Under the pieces are notes generated by a model, which saw nothing but the letters and a program-made list of their open reading frames with translations, was not told the origin of the DNA and did not search any database. A stretch of 64,000 bases of DNA from G016756615 sp050958605 (GTDB lineage Bacteria; Pseudomonadota; Alphaproteobacteria; Rhizobiales; Rhizobiaceae). Every line of letters starts with the position of its first letter. Within the stretch, counting starts at the first letter, position 1. The position numbers and the translations under genes were made by a program. The stretch is from NCBI RefSeq assembly GCF_050958605.1, contig NZ_JBJHDO010000010.1, positions 124,001-188,000 on the forward strand, read 5' to 3'. This document shows positions 27,399 to 36,837 of the stretch, one piece after another.

Positions 27399-28589
27399 AT
27401 GTTCATCCCCTTCTTCCTCGAGCTCAAGGCCGCGCGGGTCCCGGTCTCGCTGCGCGAATACCTCACCCTGCTCGAGGGTCTGGAGGCCGACCTCGTCACC
27501 TATGACGTCGAGGGTTTCTACTATCTTGCGCGCTCGGCGTTGGTGAAGGACGAGCGGCATATCGATCGTTTCGACCAGGTGTTCTCCCACGTCTTCAAAG
27601 GCCTCGGGGCCGTGTCGGGGGAGGGGGCCGTCAATGTCGCCGACATCCCCGAGGAGTGGCTGCGCCGCCTCGCCGAAAAGCATCTCACGGAGGAGGAGAA
27701 GCGACTGGTCGAGGCGCTGGGCGGCTTCGAGAAACTGATGGAGACGTTGAAGAAGAGGCTGGAGGAACAGAAAGGGCGTCATCAGGGCGGCTCGAAATGG
27801 ATCGGCACGGCCGGAACCTCGCCCTTCGGCGCCTATGGCTACAATCCCGAAGGGATCCGCATCGGCCAACATGAAAGCCGACATCGTCGCGCCGTGAAGG
27901 TGTGGGACAAGCGCGAGTTCCGGAACTTCGACGACACGATCGAGCTCGGCACGCGCAATATCAAGGTCGCACTGAAGAGGTTGCGCCGCTGGGTCCGCGA
28001 AGGCGCAGAGGAGGAGCTCGACCTGCCCGGCACCATCCATGCCACGGCCGAGCATGGCTATCTCGACGTCAAGACACGGCCCGAACGGCGCAACGCCGTA
28101 AAGCTCCTGATGTTCTTCGACGTCGGCGGCTCGATGGACGACCATATAAGGATTGTCGAGGAACTGTTCTCGGCGGCTCGCGCGGAGTTCCGGCAACTCG
28201 AATATTTCTATTTCCATAATTGCCTGTACGAGGGCGTATGGAAGGATAATCGCCGTCGGCACAGCGAGGTTATCCCGACCTACGACGTGCTCCACAAATA
28301 TGGCCACGACTACAAGGTCGTTTTTGTCGGCGACGCCTCGATGAGCCCTTATGAGATCGCTTATGCCGGCGGTTCCGTCGAGCACTGGAACGCCGAGGCG
28401 GGCATCGTTTGGCTCAGCCGCGTGCTCGCGCAGTGGCCGAACGCCGTCTGGCTCAACCCGGTGCGCGAGCAGCACTGGGGCTACACCCATTCGATCGGCA
28501 TGATCCGCGACGCCTTTGCAGGCCGCATGTATCCGCTGACGCTGGCGGGCCTAGAGGCCGCGACGAAGGAATTGTCGCGCAAGCACTGA
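27399..28589 (+). CDS. VWA domain protein (CoxE-like)
   Basis: A 396-residue protein. The N-terminal half is helical and charged (KKRLEEQKGRHQGG), and the C-terminal half holds a von Willebrand A domain. The MIDAS motif reads FFDVGGSMDD near 238, so the usual DxSxS has Gly at the first Ser. KVVFVGDASMSPYEI gives the later metal-binding Thr/Asp region. The partner is expected to be the MoxR ATPase upstream. Confidence 0.88.
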   Translation: MFIPFFLELKAARVPVSLREYLTLLEGLEADLVTYDVEGFYYLARSALVKDERHIDRFDQVFSHVFKGLGAVSGEGAVNVADIPEEWLRRLAEKHLTEEEKRLVEALGGFEKLMETLKKRLEEQKGRHQGGSKWIGTAGTSPFGAYGYNPEGIRIGQHESRHRRAVKVWDKREFRNFDDTIELGTRNIKVALKRLRRWVREGAEEELDLPGTIHATAEHGYLDVKTRPERRNAVKLLMFFDVGGSMDDHIRIVEELFSAARAEFRQLEYFYFHNCLYEGVWKDNRRRHSEVIPTYDVLHKYGHDYKVVFVGDASMSPYEIAYAGGSVEHWNAEAGIVWLSRVLAQWPNAVWLNPVREQHWGYTHSIGMIRDAFAGRMYPLTLAGLEAATKELSRKH

Positions 28590-28671
28590 GCATTGCCTGC
28601 ACGGCACCCGCTTTCGCGGCCGGCTGCGCGACCCTACATTGGCATCGACATCAGAATCGGAGAAACCGCCG

Positions 28672-29079
28672 ATGGAAGACCATCTTTATCCCGTCACCCG
28701 CACCGAGGCCGAGTGGCGCGCATTGCTGACCCCGGAACAATACGCCGTGATGCGCCAGCATGGTACCGAGCGTCCGGGAAGTTGCGCCCTTCTTCATGAA
28801 AAGCGCGCAGGCGCCTTCAAATGCGCCGGCTGCGATCAGCCCCTGTTCGAATCCAAGCTCAAATTCGAAAGCGGCACCGGCTGGCCAAGTTTCAACGATC
28901 CGGTGCCGGGCTCCGTGGAAACCACGACCGACCGGAGCTACGGCATGGTACGCACCGAGGTTCATTGCTCGCGCTGCGGCAGCCATCTCGGCCACGTCTT
29001 TGAGGATGGTCCGCCGCCGACCCATCTGCGTTATTGCATCAACGGAGTGGCGCTCAACTTCGAACCGGCGGAAAGTTGA
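28672..29079 (+). CDS. msrB: Peptide-methionine (R)-S-oxide reductase
   Basis: A 135-residue enzyme that reduces Met-R-sulfoxide. The zinc ligands are CAGC and CSRC, the fold motif is GTGWPSFNDP and the catalytic Cys lies in LRYCINGVAL. ATG 28672 gives the normal family length; an in-frame start 33 bases upstream is less likely. Confidence 0.93.
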   Translation: MEDHLYPVTRTEAEWRALLTPEQYAVMRQHGTERPGSCALLHEKRAGAFKCAGCDQPLFESKLKFESGTGWPSFNDPVPGSVETTTDRSYGMVRTEVHCSRCGSHLGHVFEDGPPPTHLRYCINGVALNFEPAES

Positions 29080-29272
29080 TCGAAGCAAATCAGAAGTTGA
29101 GCGCATCAAACCTCCGGCGCGAACTTCTGCCCCCCTTTGTTGCTGCGATAATCGACATACGAGTGTGATCTATATGTGACAGTCAGCGCAGACCTTTTGG
29201 GTTATAAGCTTAGTCAAGGGCGTGAGCGGGTTTATGGGGTTCCTTGGCAGATTATTGACTCAGGAGGTCACA

Positions 29273-29950
29273 GTGCGCTCAAAAATTCTTCTAACGGCAT
29301 CGACGTTCTTGCTGCTTGCGGCTGGCGGTGCAATGGCGGCGGATGTTGTGGAAGCGCCGCCACCGGCCCCAGTTGCCGAAGTTCCGATCTTCACCTGGAC
29401 GGGACCTTATCTCGGTATCCAGGGCGGGTATGCGTGGGGCGATGCCAGCTTGACCGATCCTGACATTCTCACGAATGGCGAGGATTTCAATGGCGGCATG
29501 CTGGGCGGCTTCATCGGCTACAACTGGCAGGCCGGCAACAACTTCGTCCTCGGCGCGGAAGCGGACATCAACGCCCTCTGGAACGATCAGACCTACGATT
29601 TCGGCGGTGTCGATCTCGATGTCGGCAGCGACTATCTGGCTTCTATCCGCGGCCGTGTGGGCTATGCCTGGGATCGTGCGTTGATCTTCGGAACGGGCGG
29701 TGTGGCATTCACCAACCTGTCCGCCGATGCGACTATTGCCGGTCCTCTAGGCGTCCCGCTCGACATCAGCGCCAGTGAAGACTTCACGGGCTGGACCATC
29801 GGTGCGGGCGTGGACTACGCCTTCACCGACAACTGGTTCGGCCGCCTGGAGTACCGCTACTACGACTTCGGCGACAAGGATCTCTTCGACAACACCAACT
29901 TCGATCTCCACTTCAACACTGTGACGGTGGGTGTCGCCTACAAGTGGTGA
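29273..29950 (+). CDS. Omp25/Omp31-type outer-membrane beta-barrel protein
   Basis: A 225-residue protein. GTG 29273 is chosen because AGGAGGT lies just before it and the N-terminus then forms a signal peptide (RSKILLTASTFLLLAAGGAMAA). The mature part has WTGPYLGIQGGYAWGD, repeated amphipathic strands and ends in VGVAYKW, with a terminal aromatic residue as in barrels. The family is abundant in rhizobial and Brucella outer membranes. A strong terminator follows. Confidence 0.88.
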   Translation: MRSKILLTASTFLLLAAGGAMAADVVEAPPPAPVAEVPIFTWTGPYLGIQGGYAWGDASLTDPDILTNGEDFNGGMLGGFIGYNWQAGNNFVLGAEADINALWNDQTYDFGGVDLDVGSDYLASIRGRVGYAWDRALIFGTGGVAFTNLSADATIAGPLGVPLDISASEDFTGWTIGAGVDYAFTDNWFGRLEYRYYDFGDKDLFDNTNFDLHFNTVTVGVAYKW

Positions 29951-30024
29951 TTTGAGCTTTGGGCCCGGGCGCAAGTTTCGGGCCCAGAACATACGGAGAA
30001 GGGGGAGGCGGCTTCAGCCGCTCG

Positions 30025-30063
30025 AAAAGCAGGCATGAGGGTGCACCCTCTGCCTGCTTTTTC
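30025..30063 (+). terminator. Terminator between Omp gene and converging membrane-protein gene
   Basis: AAAAGCAGGC pairs with GCCTGCTTTTT around an inner GAGGGTGCACCCTC; T-runs on both strands make it usable in both directions. Confidence 0.85.
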
Positions 30064-30083
30064 GTTTTGCCGGATCGGAGAGT

Positions 30084-30419
30084 TCAGATCGCGATCGCCA
30101 GCAGGAGCCAGGCGGCCGCTCCAAGCTGGGGAAGCCAGGCCGAGGACGGCGTGGCTTTCTCGGCTGTGCGCCACACCGCCAGGAAGAGGAAGAAATTGTA
30201 AGGCAAGGCCGCCAGATGCACTGCGAGCGCGGCCGCTGCCGACCCCTTCATTGCCAGCACGACGAGAGCGGCAACCGTCGTCGCTATGTTGATGGCCGTG
30301 CCGACGACCACCATGTCCCACCAGAACAGCCGCGACAGCGGAATATTGCCGTGCCAGCGGGCGGCGAAGAAGCCTCGCGGTGTCTGATCCGATAGTTCGC
30401 TCGAAACGCCGTCGTTCAT
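30084..30419 (-). CDS. Small integral membrane protein, unknown function
   Basis: A 111-residue protein, ATG 30419. A short polar N-terminus is followed by three hydrophobic segments (WWDMVVVGTAINIATTVAALVVL, AAALAVHLAALPYNFFLFLAV, LGAAAWLLLAIAI). No domain is recognised. The upstream start at 30494 would add a Cys- and Arg-rich tail that looks non-coding. Confidence 0.65.
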   Translation of the reverse strand: MNDGVSSELSDQTPRGFFAARWHGNIPLSRLFWWDMVVVGTAINIATTVAALVVLAMKGSAAAALAVHLAALPYNFFLFLAVWRTAEKATPSSAWLPQLGAAAWLLLAIAI

Positions 30420-30610
30420 CGGGGCTGCATTATCGCACTTCGGATGACCGGCACCAAAGCACCGGTCTTGCCGGTCGGTGTACCGCATCGGCAATGGAAT
30501 CGTAATGGCTTTTCTGGAGCCTCATGTTCGGCTACGGAAGGCCTGCGAAACAAGACGGCCGAACATTAATTTAGTCATCCGCCCTGCACGTTCGCATGGG
30601 ACCAGTGCTG

Positions 30611-31192
30611 CTAATTACGGAAGAGCTTGGCCTGTTCGATCTCTCGTGCCTCAGCTTCATAGTCGTCTGCCATTCCTCTCAGTGTCTTGACCGTTTCGTC
30701 GTCGCTGATCCCGTTGGCCAAACGGCGGCACCGATTTGCTTGCGTTCGAAGGGCATCGATCTGCCGAGTGGTAGCGATATCGACAAAGATGTTTATCGCT
30801 CCTGCAAACTCTCCATTGTGAAAGATTGGCGTTGGAAAGGGAGTGAAGGCAACGCGCGTTCCGTCCGGACGCTCCGCAACCGCCGATACTCCCCGGACGG
30901 GCTGCCGGTGAGTTATTGCAAGAGCCATCGGGCAACTTTCATGGGGGAGATGTTGGCCCTCCAGAGTGTAAAGTTTCCAGGTGACGCACCAATGGTCCCG
31001 CCCGGGTTCGGGAAGACGGCCCGCGAAGTCGACACAGGCCTTGTTGAAGTGCGTCACCACTCCTTTGGTGCTGGTGAGGTAGACCGGAGCAGAAATCGCC
31101 TCAATGACAGGCTGGACCCTGTCGTCCAGGCTTGGGATCGAGCTGACGATGGCCGACAAGGTTTCCTCAGCCGTGGCCAGGGATACGAGCAT
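30611..31192 (-). CDS. PAS-domain protein
   Basis: About 193 residues from ATG 31192. A PAS-like sensor covers roughly 30-140 (VIEAISAPVYLTSTKGVVTHFNKA...AGAINIFVDI). The C-terminal helical tail RCRRLANGISDDETVKTLRGM matches a tail often seen in rhizobial one-domain PAS proteins. There is no output domain, so it may act by protein contact. The start is uncertain, as the frame is open to 31399. Confidence 0.72.
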   Translation of the reverse strand: MLVSLATAEETLSAIVSSIPSLDDRVQPVIEAISAPVYLTSTKGVVTHFNKACVDFAGRLPEPGRDHWCVTWKLYTLEGQHLPHESCPMALAITHRQPVRGVSAVAERPDGTRVAFTPFPTPIFHNGEFAGAINIFVDIATTRQIDALRTQANRCRRLANGISDDETVKTLRGMADDYEAEAREIEQAKLFRN

Positions 31193-31391
31193 GGATTTCC
31201 CCACCTCTGAGTAAACTTCGTTCAATGCGCAACTCGAACATTTGTTCCTCGCCTGCGGGAGTTCCTTGCTGGAAGTGGAACTGAAATGGGGTGATGGAGT
31301 TGGATGAAAGAAATACCGCCAATGAGCGTCGTAACGATCATAATGGTGCGCTGGTATTGAGATCTTCGGGAGGGAAAGAGGGATCCGCAAG

Positions 31392-31607
31392 ATGGCCAAG
31401 CAGTTCGAGATCGGCGATCATGTAAGCTGGAATTCCGAAGCCGGTCGGGTGTCGGGAACCATTGTCGCGATCCATACCAGAGACTTCAACTACAAGGGGC
31501 ATGTCCGTCACGCTTCCGAAGACGATCCTCAATACGAAATCAAAAGCGACAAGACCGACCATATCGCCGCGCACAAGGGCAGCGCCCTTGATCACATCCA
31601 AGGGTAA
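31392..31607 (+). CDS. TUDOR-like / hypervirulence-associated domain protein (DUF2945)
   Basis: A 71-residue protein with a small beta-barrel pattern: FEIGDHVSWNSEAGRVSGTIV, then YEIKSDKTDHIAAHKGSAL near the C-terminus. DUF2945 proteins are widespread in rhizobia and have no proven role. It is 9 bases upstream of the DUF488 gene and probably co-transcribed. Confidence 0.85.
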   Translation: MAKQFEIGDHVSWNSEAGRVSGTIVAIHTRDFNYKGHVRHASEDDPQYEIKSDKTDHIAAHKGSALDHIQG

Positions 31608-31616
31608 GCGGAGCGC

Positions 31617-32165
31617 GTGAAGCTGCCGTTCTTCACAATCGGCCATTCCAGCCGGAGCCTGGAAGAGTTCGTTGAACTGCTGAACGACGTGGGCACCGAA
31701 CTTGTCGCCGACGTTAGAAAAGTCCCGAAATCCATGGCGAACCCACAGTTCGCCATGGATACGCTTCCTGACGCCCTGGCGGCCTTCGATATTTCCTATG
31801 AGCATATCGCAGCCCTCGGCGGCCTTCGCGGAAGGACACGAAGCGTAGGGTCGGAGATCAATGGTTTATGGAAAAACGAGAGCTTCCATAACTACGCCGA
31901 TTATGCGCTCTCGCTGCAGTTTCACGCGGGATTCGAGCATCTGCTGGATGAGGGACGCCATCGGCGTTGCGTGATCATGTGCGCGGAAGCCGTATGGTGG
32001 CGATGTCACCGCCGCATCGTCGCCGACTATCTGATCGCGTCGGGGGAAACCGTTTTCCATATCATGGGGCAGGGCCGCCTGGAGCCCGCGCGCCTTACTC
32101 CGGGCGCTGTCGTTCGAGCCGGCAGTATGGTCGTCTATCCCGCCACGAATCGATCGGACGGGTAA
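31617..32165 (+). CDS. DUF488 family protein
   Basis: A 182-residue protein. The N-terminal TIGHSSRSLEEFVELL, VADVRKVPKSMANPQF and the Cys motif VIMCAEAVWWRCHRRIVADY are the family signatures. GTG 31617 fits the family N-terminus. The molecular function of DUF488 is not established; conserved Cys and His suggest metal binding or catalysis. Confidence 0.87.
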   Translation: MKLPFFTIGHSSRSLEEFVELLNDVGTELVADVRKVPKSMANPQFAMDTLPDALAAFDISYEHIAALGGLRGRTRSVGSEINGLWKNESFHNYADYALSLQFHAGFEHLLDEGRHRRCVIMCAEAVWWRCHRRIVADYLIASGETVFHIMGQGRLEPARLTPGAVVRAGSMVVYPATNRSDG

Positions 32166-32309
32166 GATCGGTCAAACCTGTAGTCGGCCATGCCCTTGGC
32201 GTCGCACGATACAGCTGCAGCACCGGACCGATTCCAATCCGATGCTGTGGGATTTGCTTTCCCAGTATTTCTACCGATAAACGATAGCCGCTGGGCGCCT
32301 TATCGAGGG

Positions 32310-32570
32310 TCAGGCCATGCCGAGCGCCGACATATAGAGATCGAGTATCGATTCCTCTTCCTCCCGCTCGGCCTGGTCCTTCTTGCGCAGCCGGACGATC
32401 GTGCGGATGGCCTTCGTGTCGAAGCCGGTGCCCTTTGCCTCGGCATAGACGTCCTTGATATCGTCTGCGATCGTCTTTTTCTCCTCCTCCAGCCGCTCGA
32501 TGCGTTCGATGAAGGCCCGAAGCTGGCCGGCGGCCACGGTCTGGCTGGATTCGGTGATTTCGTCTGCCAT
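32310..32570 (-). CDS. gapR: GapR-type nucleoid-associated protein (DUF2312)
   Basis: An 86-residue protein, ATG 32570. It is almost entirely helical: QLRAFIERIERLEEEKKTIADDIKDVYAEAKGTGFD followed by TKAIRTIVRLRKKDQAEREEEE. This is the GapR signature; Caulobacter GapR binds overtwisted DNA ahead of replication and transcription. Confidence 0.93.
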   Translation of the reverse strand: MADEITESSQTVAAGQLRAFIERIERLEEEKKTIADDIKDVYAEAKGTGFDTKAIRTIVRLRKKDQAEREEEESILDLYMSALGMA

Positions 32571-32659
32571 GCATGTCTCCTGGAAGTGGGCGGCGACTCG
32601 GGGTCGCGAAAGATCGGCGTTTCGATTGCCCGATGGGGGAGGGAGGGTCAAGACAAAGA

Positions 32660-32728
32660 AGGAGCGAATAGCAGGTAGCGAATAAAGAAGGCCTTGCGCC
32701 TGAACGCTCGTGCAGCGCTATATTCGTT
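32660..32728. repeat. Short GCGAATAGC-type repeat, copy 1
   Basis: GAGCGAATAGC...GGTAGCGAATA...AAGGCCTTGCGC...ACGCTC, ending in CTATATTCG, which partly pairs with the start. The same succession of words occurs at 62518-62598, 30 kb away. Both copies lie beside the 3' end of a minus-strand gene. Confidence 0.6.
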
Positions 32729-32735
32729 CACCGGC

Positions 32736-34253
32736 TCATCGATCGGTGACGATCTTCACCTTGTCCCCGGCCGAGACTGTGGCGCCGGGACCCAACGCAT
32801 TGAGGACACGGAAGAGCTCCAGCTTACGGTCGACGCCGACCATCGAGGCGGCGAGCGAACCGACCGTGTCGCCCGGGCGCACTGTCACGAGACGGATGCG
32901 CAATGGCTTGAGCGCCGCCTTCTCGGCTGCCGTGAGCACCTTGAAGCTGCCGCTGACCGAGCGGGCAACGCCGTCGAGCGTCGTGCTGGCGGCGGGCGCG
33001 GCGGTGAGCAGCCGGTAGACCTGGCCGCCGTCGCCGGGGCGGATAACCACGACGTCGAACTGCCAGCCGCCGGCCCGTGCCTTTGCTGCCGCCGCGTCGT
33101 TGCCGTTGATCGAGACGGCGCGGATGCTGCTGGGGTCCAGGCCGGCAACCCAGCCGCTCCTGAGATAGTCGACCAGTGGCACCTTTGGATCGAGTGCCAC
33201 GCCGTCGAAGCGCACGGCTGTCTCTCCAGGGCCGGTGGCAGTCACGGCGGCGGCGGAATTGTCGATGACGAAACCTGTGGGAACCGAGAAGGAGATACCG
33301 AGCCGCGGGTGCAGGAAGGTGTTGCCACGGACGAAGCCTTCGTCGGGCGTATCGCCGAACATCAGGCCGTCTATGCCCGCCAGGAAGGAATCGCGGTCGC
33401 GCGCGCCGGTGCCGCCGGGCGTGCCGAACTGGCGGGCGTGACGCTGGGCAAGTTCGATGCGCTGCGGCGCGTTGGGGTGGCTGGCCAGGAAGTCGAGGCT
33501 GGCGTCGGCCGCGCCGGTCACGCTGCGCAGGTCGCTATAGGCGGCCATGGATTGCAGGAAACGTGCCGCCGCGAAGGGGTCGTAGCCGGAGCGCGAGCTG
33601 TGCCGGATGCCGATCGCGTCGGCCTCCAGTTCCTGGTTGCGCGAGAATTGTGCCAGTCTGAGCTTCCCGCGCACGAGCGCCGCCTTGGCCGCCTGGCTGT
33701 CGCCCAGCACGTCGGAGACCACCTTGGTGGCCAGGACCTCCTCGGCTTCCTTCTGCTGGCGCTGCAGTCCGTGATTGGCCGTCACATGGCCCATCTCATG
33801 GGCGATGACGGCGGCGAGCTCGGCAGAGTCATTGGCCAGAGCCAGGAGGCCGCGTGTCACGTAGAGATAGCCGCCGGGCAGCGCGAAGGCATTGACGTTT
33901 GGCGAATTCAGAATGGTGATGCGGTAGGTCTGCGATGGGTTATCGGATTCGGCCGTAAGATTGCCGACGACCTTCGCGACCATGCGCTCCAACTTGGGAT
34001 CGGAGTATTCGCCGCCATAGGTGGCCAGGATGCGCGGATGCTGGCCCTTGGCGAGTTCCGCCAGCCGGTCGTTGCGCGACACGGTATCGACGGTGACCGG
34101 ATTGTTGGAGGGCTGGAAGGCATTCTCGCTCAGCCCGCCGCCGGGCGAGAGCATGCAGCCCGACAATGCCGTCATCGTCGCGACGGCGGCAACCATGCGC
34201 ATCTGGCGCAGGCTCTGCGGCACGGGACGGGTAAAGTGCAAGGCTGCTTTCAT
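32736..34253 (-). CDS. M48 family metalloprotease lipoprotein with LysM-like C-terminus
   Basis: A 505-residue protein. A lipobox LSGC ends the leader (MRMVAAVATMTALSGC). The zinc site is HEMGH near 151 with the third ligand Glu in NQELEADAIG near 206. The C-terminal 50 residues (VTVRPGDTVGSLAASMVG...) look like LysM. It is related to BepA/YfgC-like periplasmic proteases, but the long C-terminal half with LysM is the alphaproteobacterial variant. A role in outer-membrane protein quality control is likely, not shown. Confidence 0.9.
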   Translation of the reverse strand: MKAALHFTRPVPQSLRQMRMVAAVATMTALSGCMLSPGGGLSENAFQPSNNPVTVDTVSRNDRLAELAKGQHPRILATYGGEYSDPKLERMVAKVVGNLTAESDNPSQTYRITILNSPNVNAFALPGGYLYVTRGLLALANDSAELAAVIAHEMGHVTANHGLQRQQKEAEEVLATKVVSDVLGDSQAAKAALVRGKLRLAQFSRNQELEADAIGIRHSSRSGYDPFAAARFLQSMAAYSDLRSVTGAADASLDFLASHPNAPQRIELAQRHARQFGTPGGTGARDRDSFLAGIDGLMFGDTPDEGFVRGNTFLHPRLGISFSVPTGFVIDNSAAAVTATGPGETAVRFDGVALDPKVPLVDYLRSGWVAGLDPSSIRAVSINGNDAAAAKARAGGWQFDVVVIRPGDGGQVYRLLTAAPAASTTLDGVARSVSGSFKVLTAAEKAALKPLRIRLVTVRPGDTVGSLAASMVGVDRKLELFRVLNALGPGATVSAGDKVKIVTDR

Positions 34254-34404
34254 CCTTTCGATTGGTCGGCCCCCAACACGACGCGGTCAGCCTTCATGGA
34301 GCTAAGCCACAGTCTTCGCGAATATACAAGAATACGCTCGCACCATGCAGGGTTCCATGACGGCCAATTATGTCGTCTTCCGGGCGGCTATTCGGATTAC
34401 CGCC

Positions 34405-35124
34405 TCATTTACTTCCACCGACATAGCGTTGGAAGGCTGCCGGACCAGTTCCTTCAAAGAATTCGGCGGCATCGCCTTCGGCCGAGACCTGCCCGTTTTC
34501 GATGAAGACCACGCGCTCGGCGATGCGTCGTGCGTCCTCGGGATGGTGGCTGACGAGGAACACGGTCGGGCGGCGCTCGGCGTGGAGCTCGGCCAGGAGA
34601 TCGAGCATTTCGGTCCGCAAAGCCGGCCCAAGCGATGCGAAAGGCTCGTCGAGCAGTAGAACCGGTCGATCCCGTACCAGCGCGCGAGCCAGTGCGACCC
34701 GCTGACGTTCGCCCCCGGACAGTTCGCGGGGCAAGCGCTTCTCCTTGCCGGCGAGGCCCGTGCGGGTGAGAGCCTCCGTCACTGCTGCCTGGTCGGTAGC
34801 GGAAAGCCTGAGCGACGGCGAGATGCCGAGGCCGACATTCTTCTCGACCGAAAGGTGCGCGAAGAGATTGTTCTCCTGAAAGACCATCGATACCGGCCGC
34901 TCGGCCGGCGGCAGCCGGGTGACGTCCCGGCCTGCGATCAGGACTTGCCCGAAAGACGGTATCTCGAAACCCGCGATAAGGTTGAGCAGTGTCGACTTGC
35001 CCGATCCGCTCGGACCCATGACGGCGACGATCGTACCGGCGGGAGCCGCCAGGTCGAAGGTCATCTCCGCCTCGCCATAGCTGAAGCGGAGCTTTTCGAG
35101 CACCACGGCTGCGCCGCCTTTCAT
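34405..35124 (-). CDS. thiQ: Thiamine ABC transporter, ATP-binding protein
   Basis: A 239-residue ABC ATPase: Walker A GPSGSGKST, signature LSGGERQRVALARAL, Walker B VLLLDEPF. The short form with the position after thiP identifies ThiQ. It begins 43 bases after the thiP stop. Confidence 0.92.
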   Translation of the reverse strand: MKGGAAVVLEKLRFSYGEAEMTFDLAAPAGTIVAVMGPSGSGKSTLLNLIAGFEIPSFGQVLIAGRDVTRLPPAERPVSMVFQENNLFAHLSVEKNVGLGISPSLRLSATDQAAVTEALTRTGLAGKEKRLPRELSGGERQRVALARALVRDRPVLLLDEPFASLGPALRTEMLDLLAELHAERRPTVFLVSHHPEDARRIAERVVFIENGQVSAEGDAAEFFEGTGPAAFQRYVGGSK

Positions 35125-35167
35125 GTGCGTTCCCTTCCTAAGCAGGCTGCGTGGCTTTGCCCACGCT

Positions 35168-36823
35168 TCACCTGCTTATCTTTTCTTGCCGCAGGTTTTT
35201 GTCGGAAAACCGTGGAACACTTTTTCCGAGACCTGCTAGCCGGTCGGCTGCGAGCATCAATGCCAGGCAGATCAAGCCGAGCAGCAGAGCGAGGCCTGCA
35301 GCGTCCGCCGTGCGATAGCTGCCCAGCCGCTGGAAGAGCAGGTAGGGCAGGGTCTGGACGGCGTCGCTGCCGAAAAGTGCGATGACGCCGAGATCACCGA
35401 GCGATAGTGCCATGGCGAAGGCGAAGGCGGTGGCAAGCGGCCGCCGCAGCACCGGCAGTTCCACCAGTCTCAGACGGTTCCAACCGGACAGGCCGAGCTG
35501 CGCGCATAGCTTTTCGTGACGCGCGCTCGCTGCGTCATGGGCGGGCCGGATGGCGCGCAGCGCGAAAGGCATCGCCATCACGGCGTTGACGGCCACGACC
35601 ATGACCGGCGCGAACAGGAAGACGTCGCCGGCATGGCGCAGCAGAATGAACCAGCCGGCGCCGACGACGATCGGCGGGACAACCAGAACGAAGCCGGCGC
35701 CGGTGCCGGTCAGGAGCTCGAACAGGGAAGGGGCGCCTCCGTGACGGCGCAGTTGCAGCGCCCGTCGCGATGCCGTGAGCGCATAGGAGAGTGCGACCGA
35801 GAGAAGCGCTGCGAAGAAGGCGAGAACGAGGCTGGTGATCACGGCTCCGTGGACCGCCGGCTCCATGGCGAGACGGGCGAGGTCGGCGCGCAGGCCGGAG
35901 GCGACCGTCGCGGCCATGGGCCCGACGACGAAGAGTGTCGCAAGGAGGATCAGAGTCGCATTGAGCGCGGCTTCGCCGCGCCCGGGGCTCAGGAAACGAC
36001 GCCTTGTCACCGTCATGTTCACCTCGCCCGTCACATCCGTGCCGAGCCGGGCGAGAAGGGCGACGACGGCCACTGTCAGCACTATCTGCAGAAAGGTCAG
36101 CGCCACGGCCCGCGCCGGATCGAAGTCGAAACGCAGGGTTTGATAGATCGCCACCTCCAGCGTCGTTGCGCGGGGACCTCCGCCGAGCGTGAGCACCAAT
36201 GTGAAGGAAGTGATGCAGAGCATGAAGACAAGACCGGCGACACCGGGCAGGGTGGCGCGCAATGCCGGCCACTCGATCAGCCGGAAACTGGGGCGCGCGC
36301 CCATGCCGAGCTGGCTCGCCAGACGCCAGTGGTCGGCCGGGACCGCGTTCAGGGCCTCCAGGAAAAGCCGCGTGGCGAGCGGCAGGTTGAAGAAGACATG
36401 CGCGACGAGGATGCCGGAAATTCCGTAGATGCCCGGCCAATCCCCGCTCCCGAAGATCGACAGCAGGCCGGCAAAATAGCCGGCGCGACCAAGAAGGGCG
36501 AGGATGCCCAACGCAGCCACGATCGCCGGCAGGCCGAGAGGCACGGCAAACAGGCCGATGAGCCACCGTCTGCCGGGAAAATCGGGATGCCGCGAAAGCG
36601 CGCGGGCGACGAACAGGGCCGGCACGACGGAGAGCACCGTGGAGAGCAGCGCCTGCCACAGAGTGAAGCGGGCAACCCGCAAAAGATAAGGATCGAAAGC
36701 CGCGACGGCTCCCGACAAGTCGCCCGCGCCTTGCAGGATCAGTCCAGCGAAGGCGCCGCCGATCAGAAGGCCGATGGCGCCGAGCGCCACGCCACCGGCA
36801 AGGATGCGCGTATCGGCCTGCAT
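35168..36823 (-). CDS. thiP: Thiamine ABC transporter, permease
   Basis: A 551-residue fused permease with about 12 membrane segments and two BPD_transp halves; the EAA-like loops are EALNAVPADHWRLASQLGM and ARHEKLCAQLGLSGWNRLRLVELP. ATG 36823 is chosen since the longer frame to 36919 runs into the repeat array. The substrate-binding gene thiB lies 650 bases upstream, beyond that array. Confidence 0.92.
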   Translation of the reverse strand: MQADTRILAGGVALGAIGLLIGGAFAGLILQGAGDLSGAVAAFDPYLLRVARFTLWQALLSTVLSVVPALFVARALSRHPDFPGRRWLIGLFAVPLGLPAIVAALGILALLGRAGYFAGLLSIFGSGDWPGIYGISGILVAHVFFNLPLATRLFLEALNAVPADHWRLASQLGMGARPSFRLIEWPALRATLPGVAGLVFMLCITSFTLVLTLGGGPRATTLEVAIYQTLRFDFDPARAVALTFLQIVLTVAVVALLARLGTDVTGEVNMTVTRRRFLSPGRGEAALNATLILLATLFVVGPMAATVASGLRADLARLAMEPAVHGAVITSLVLAFFAALLSVALSYALTASRRALQLRRHGGAPSLFELLTGTGAGFVLVVPPIVVGAGWFILLRHAGDVFLFAPVMVVAVNAVMAMPFALRAIRPAHDAASARHEKLCAQLGLSGWNRLRLVELPVLRRPLATAFAFAMALSLGDLGVIALFGSDAVQTLPYLLFQRLGSYRTADAAGLALLLGLICLALMLAADRLAGLGKSVPRFSDKNLRQEKISR

Positions 36824-36837
36824 CACGGGATGAATCC

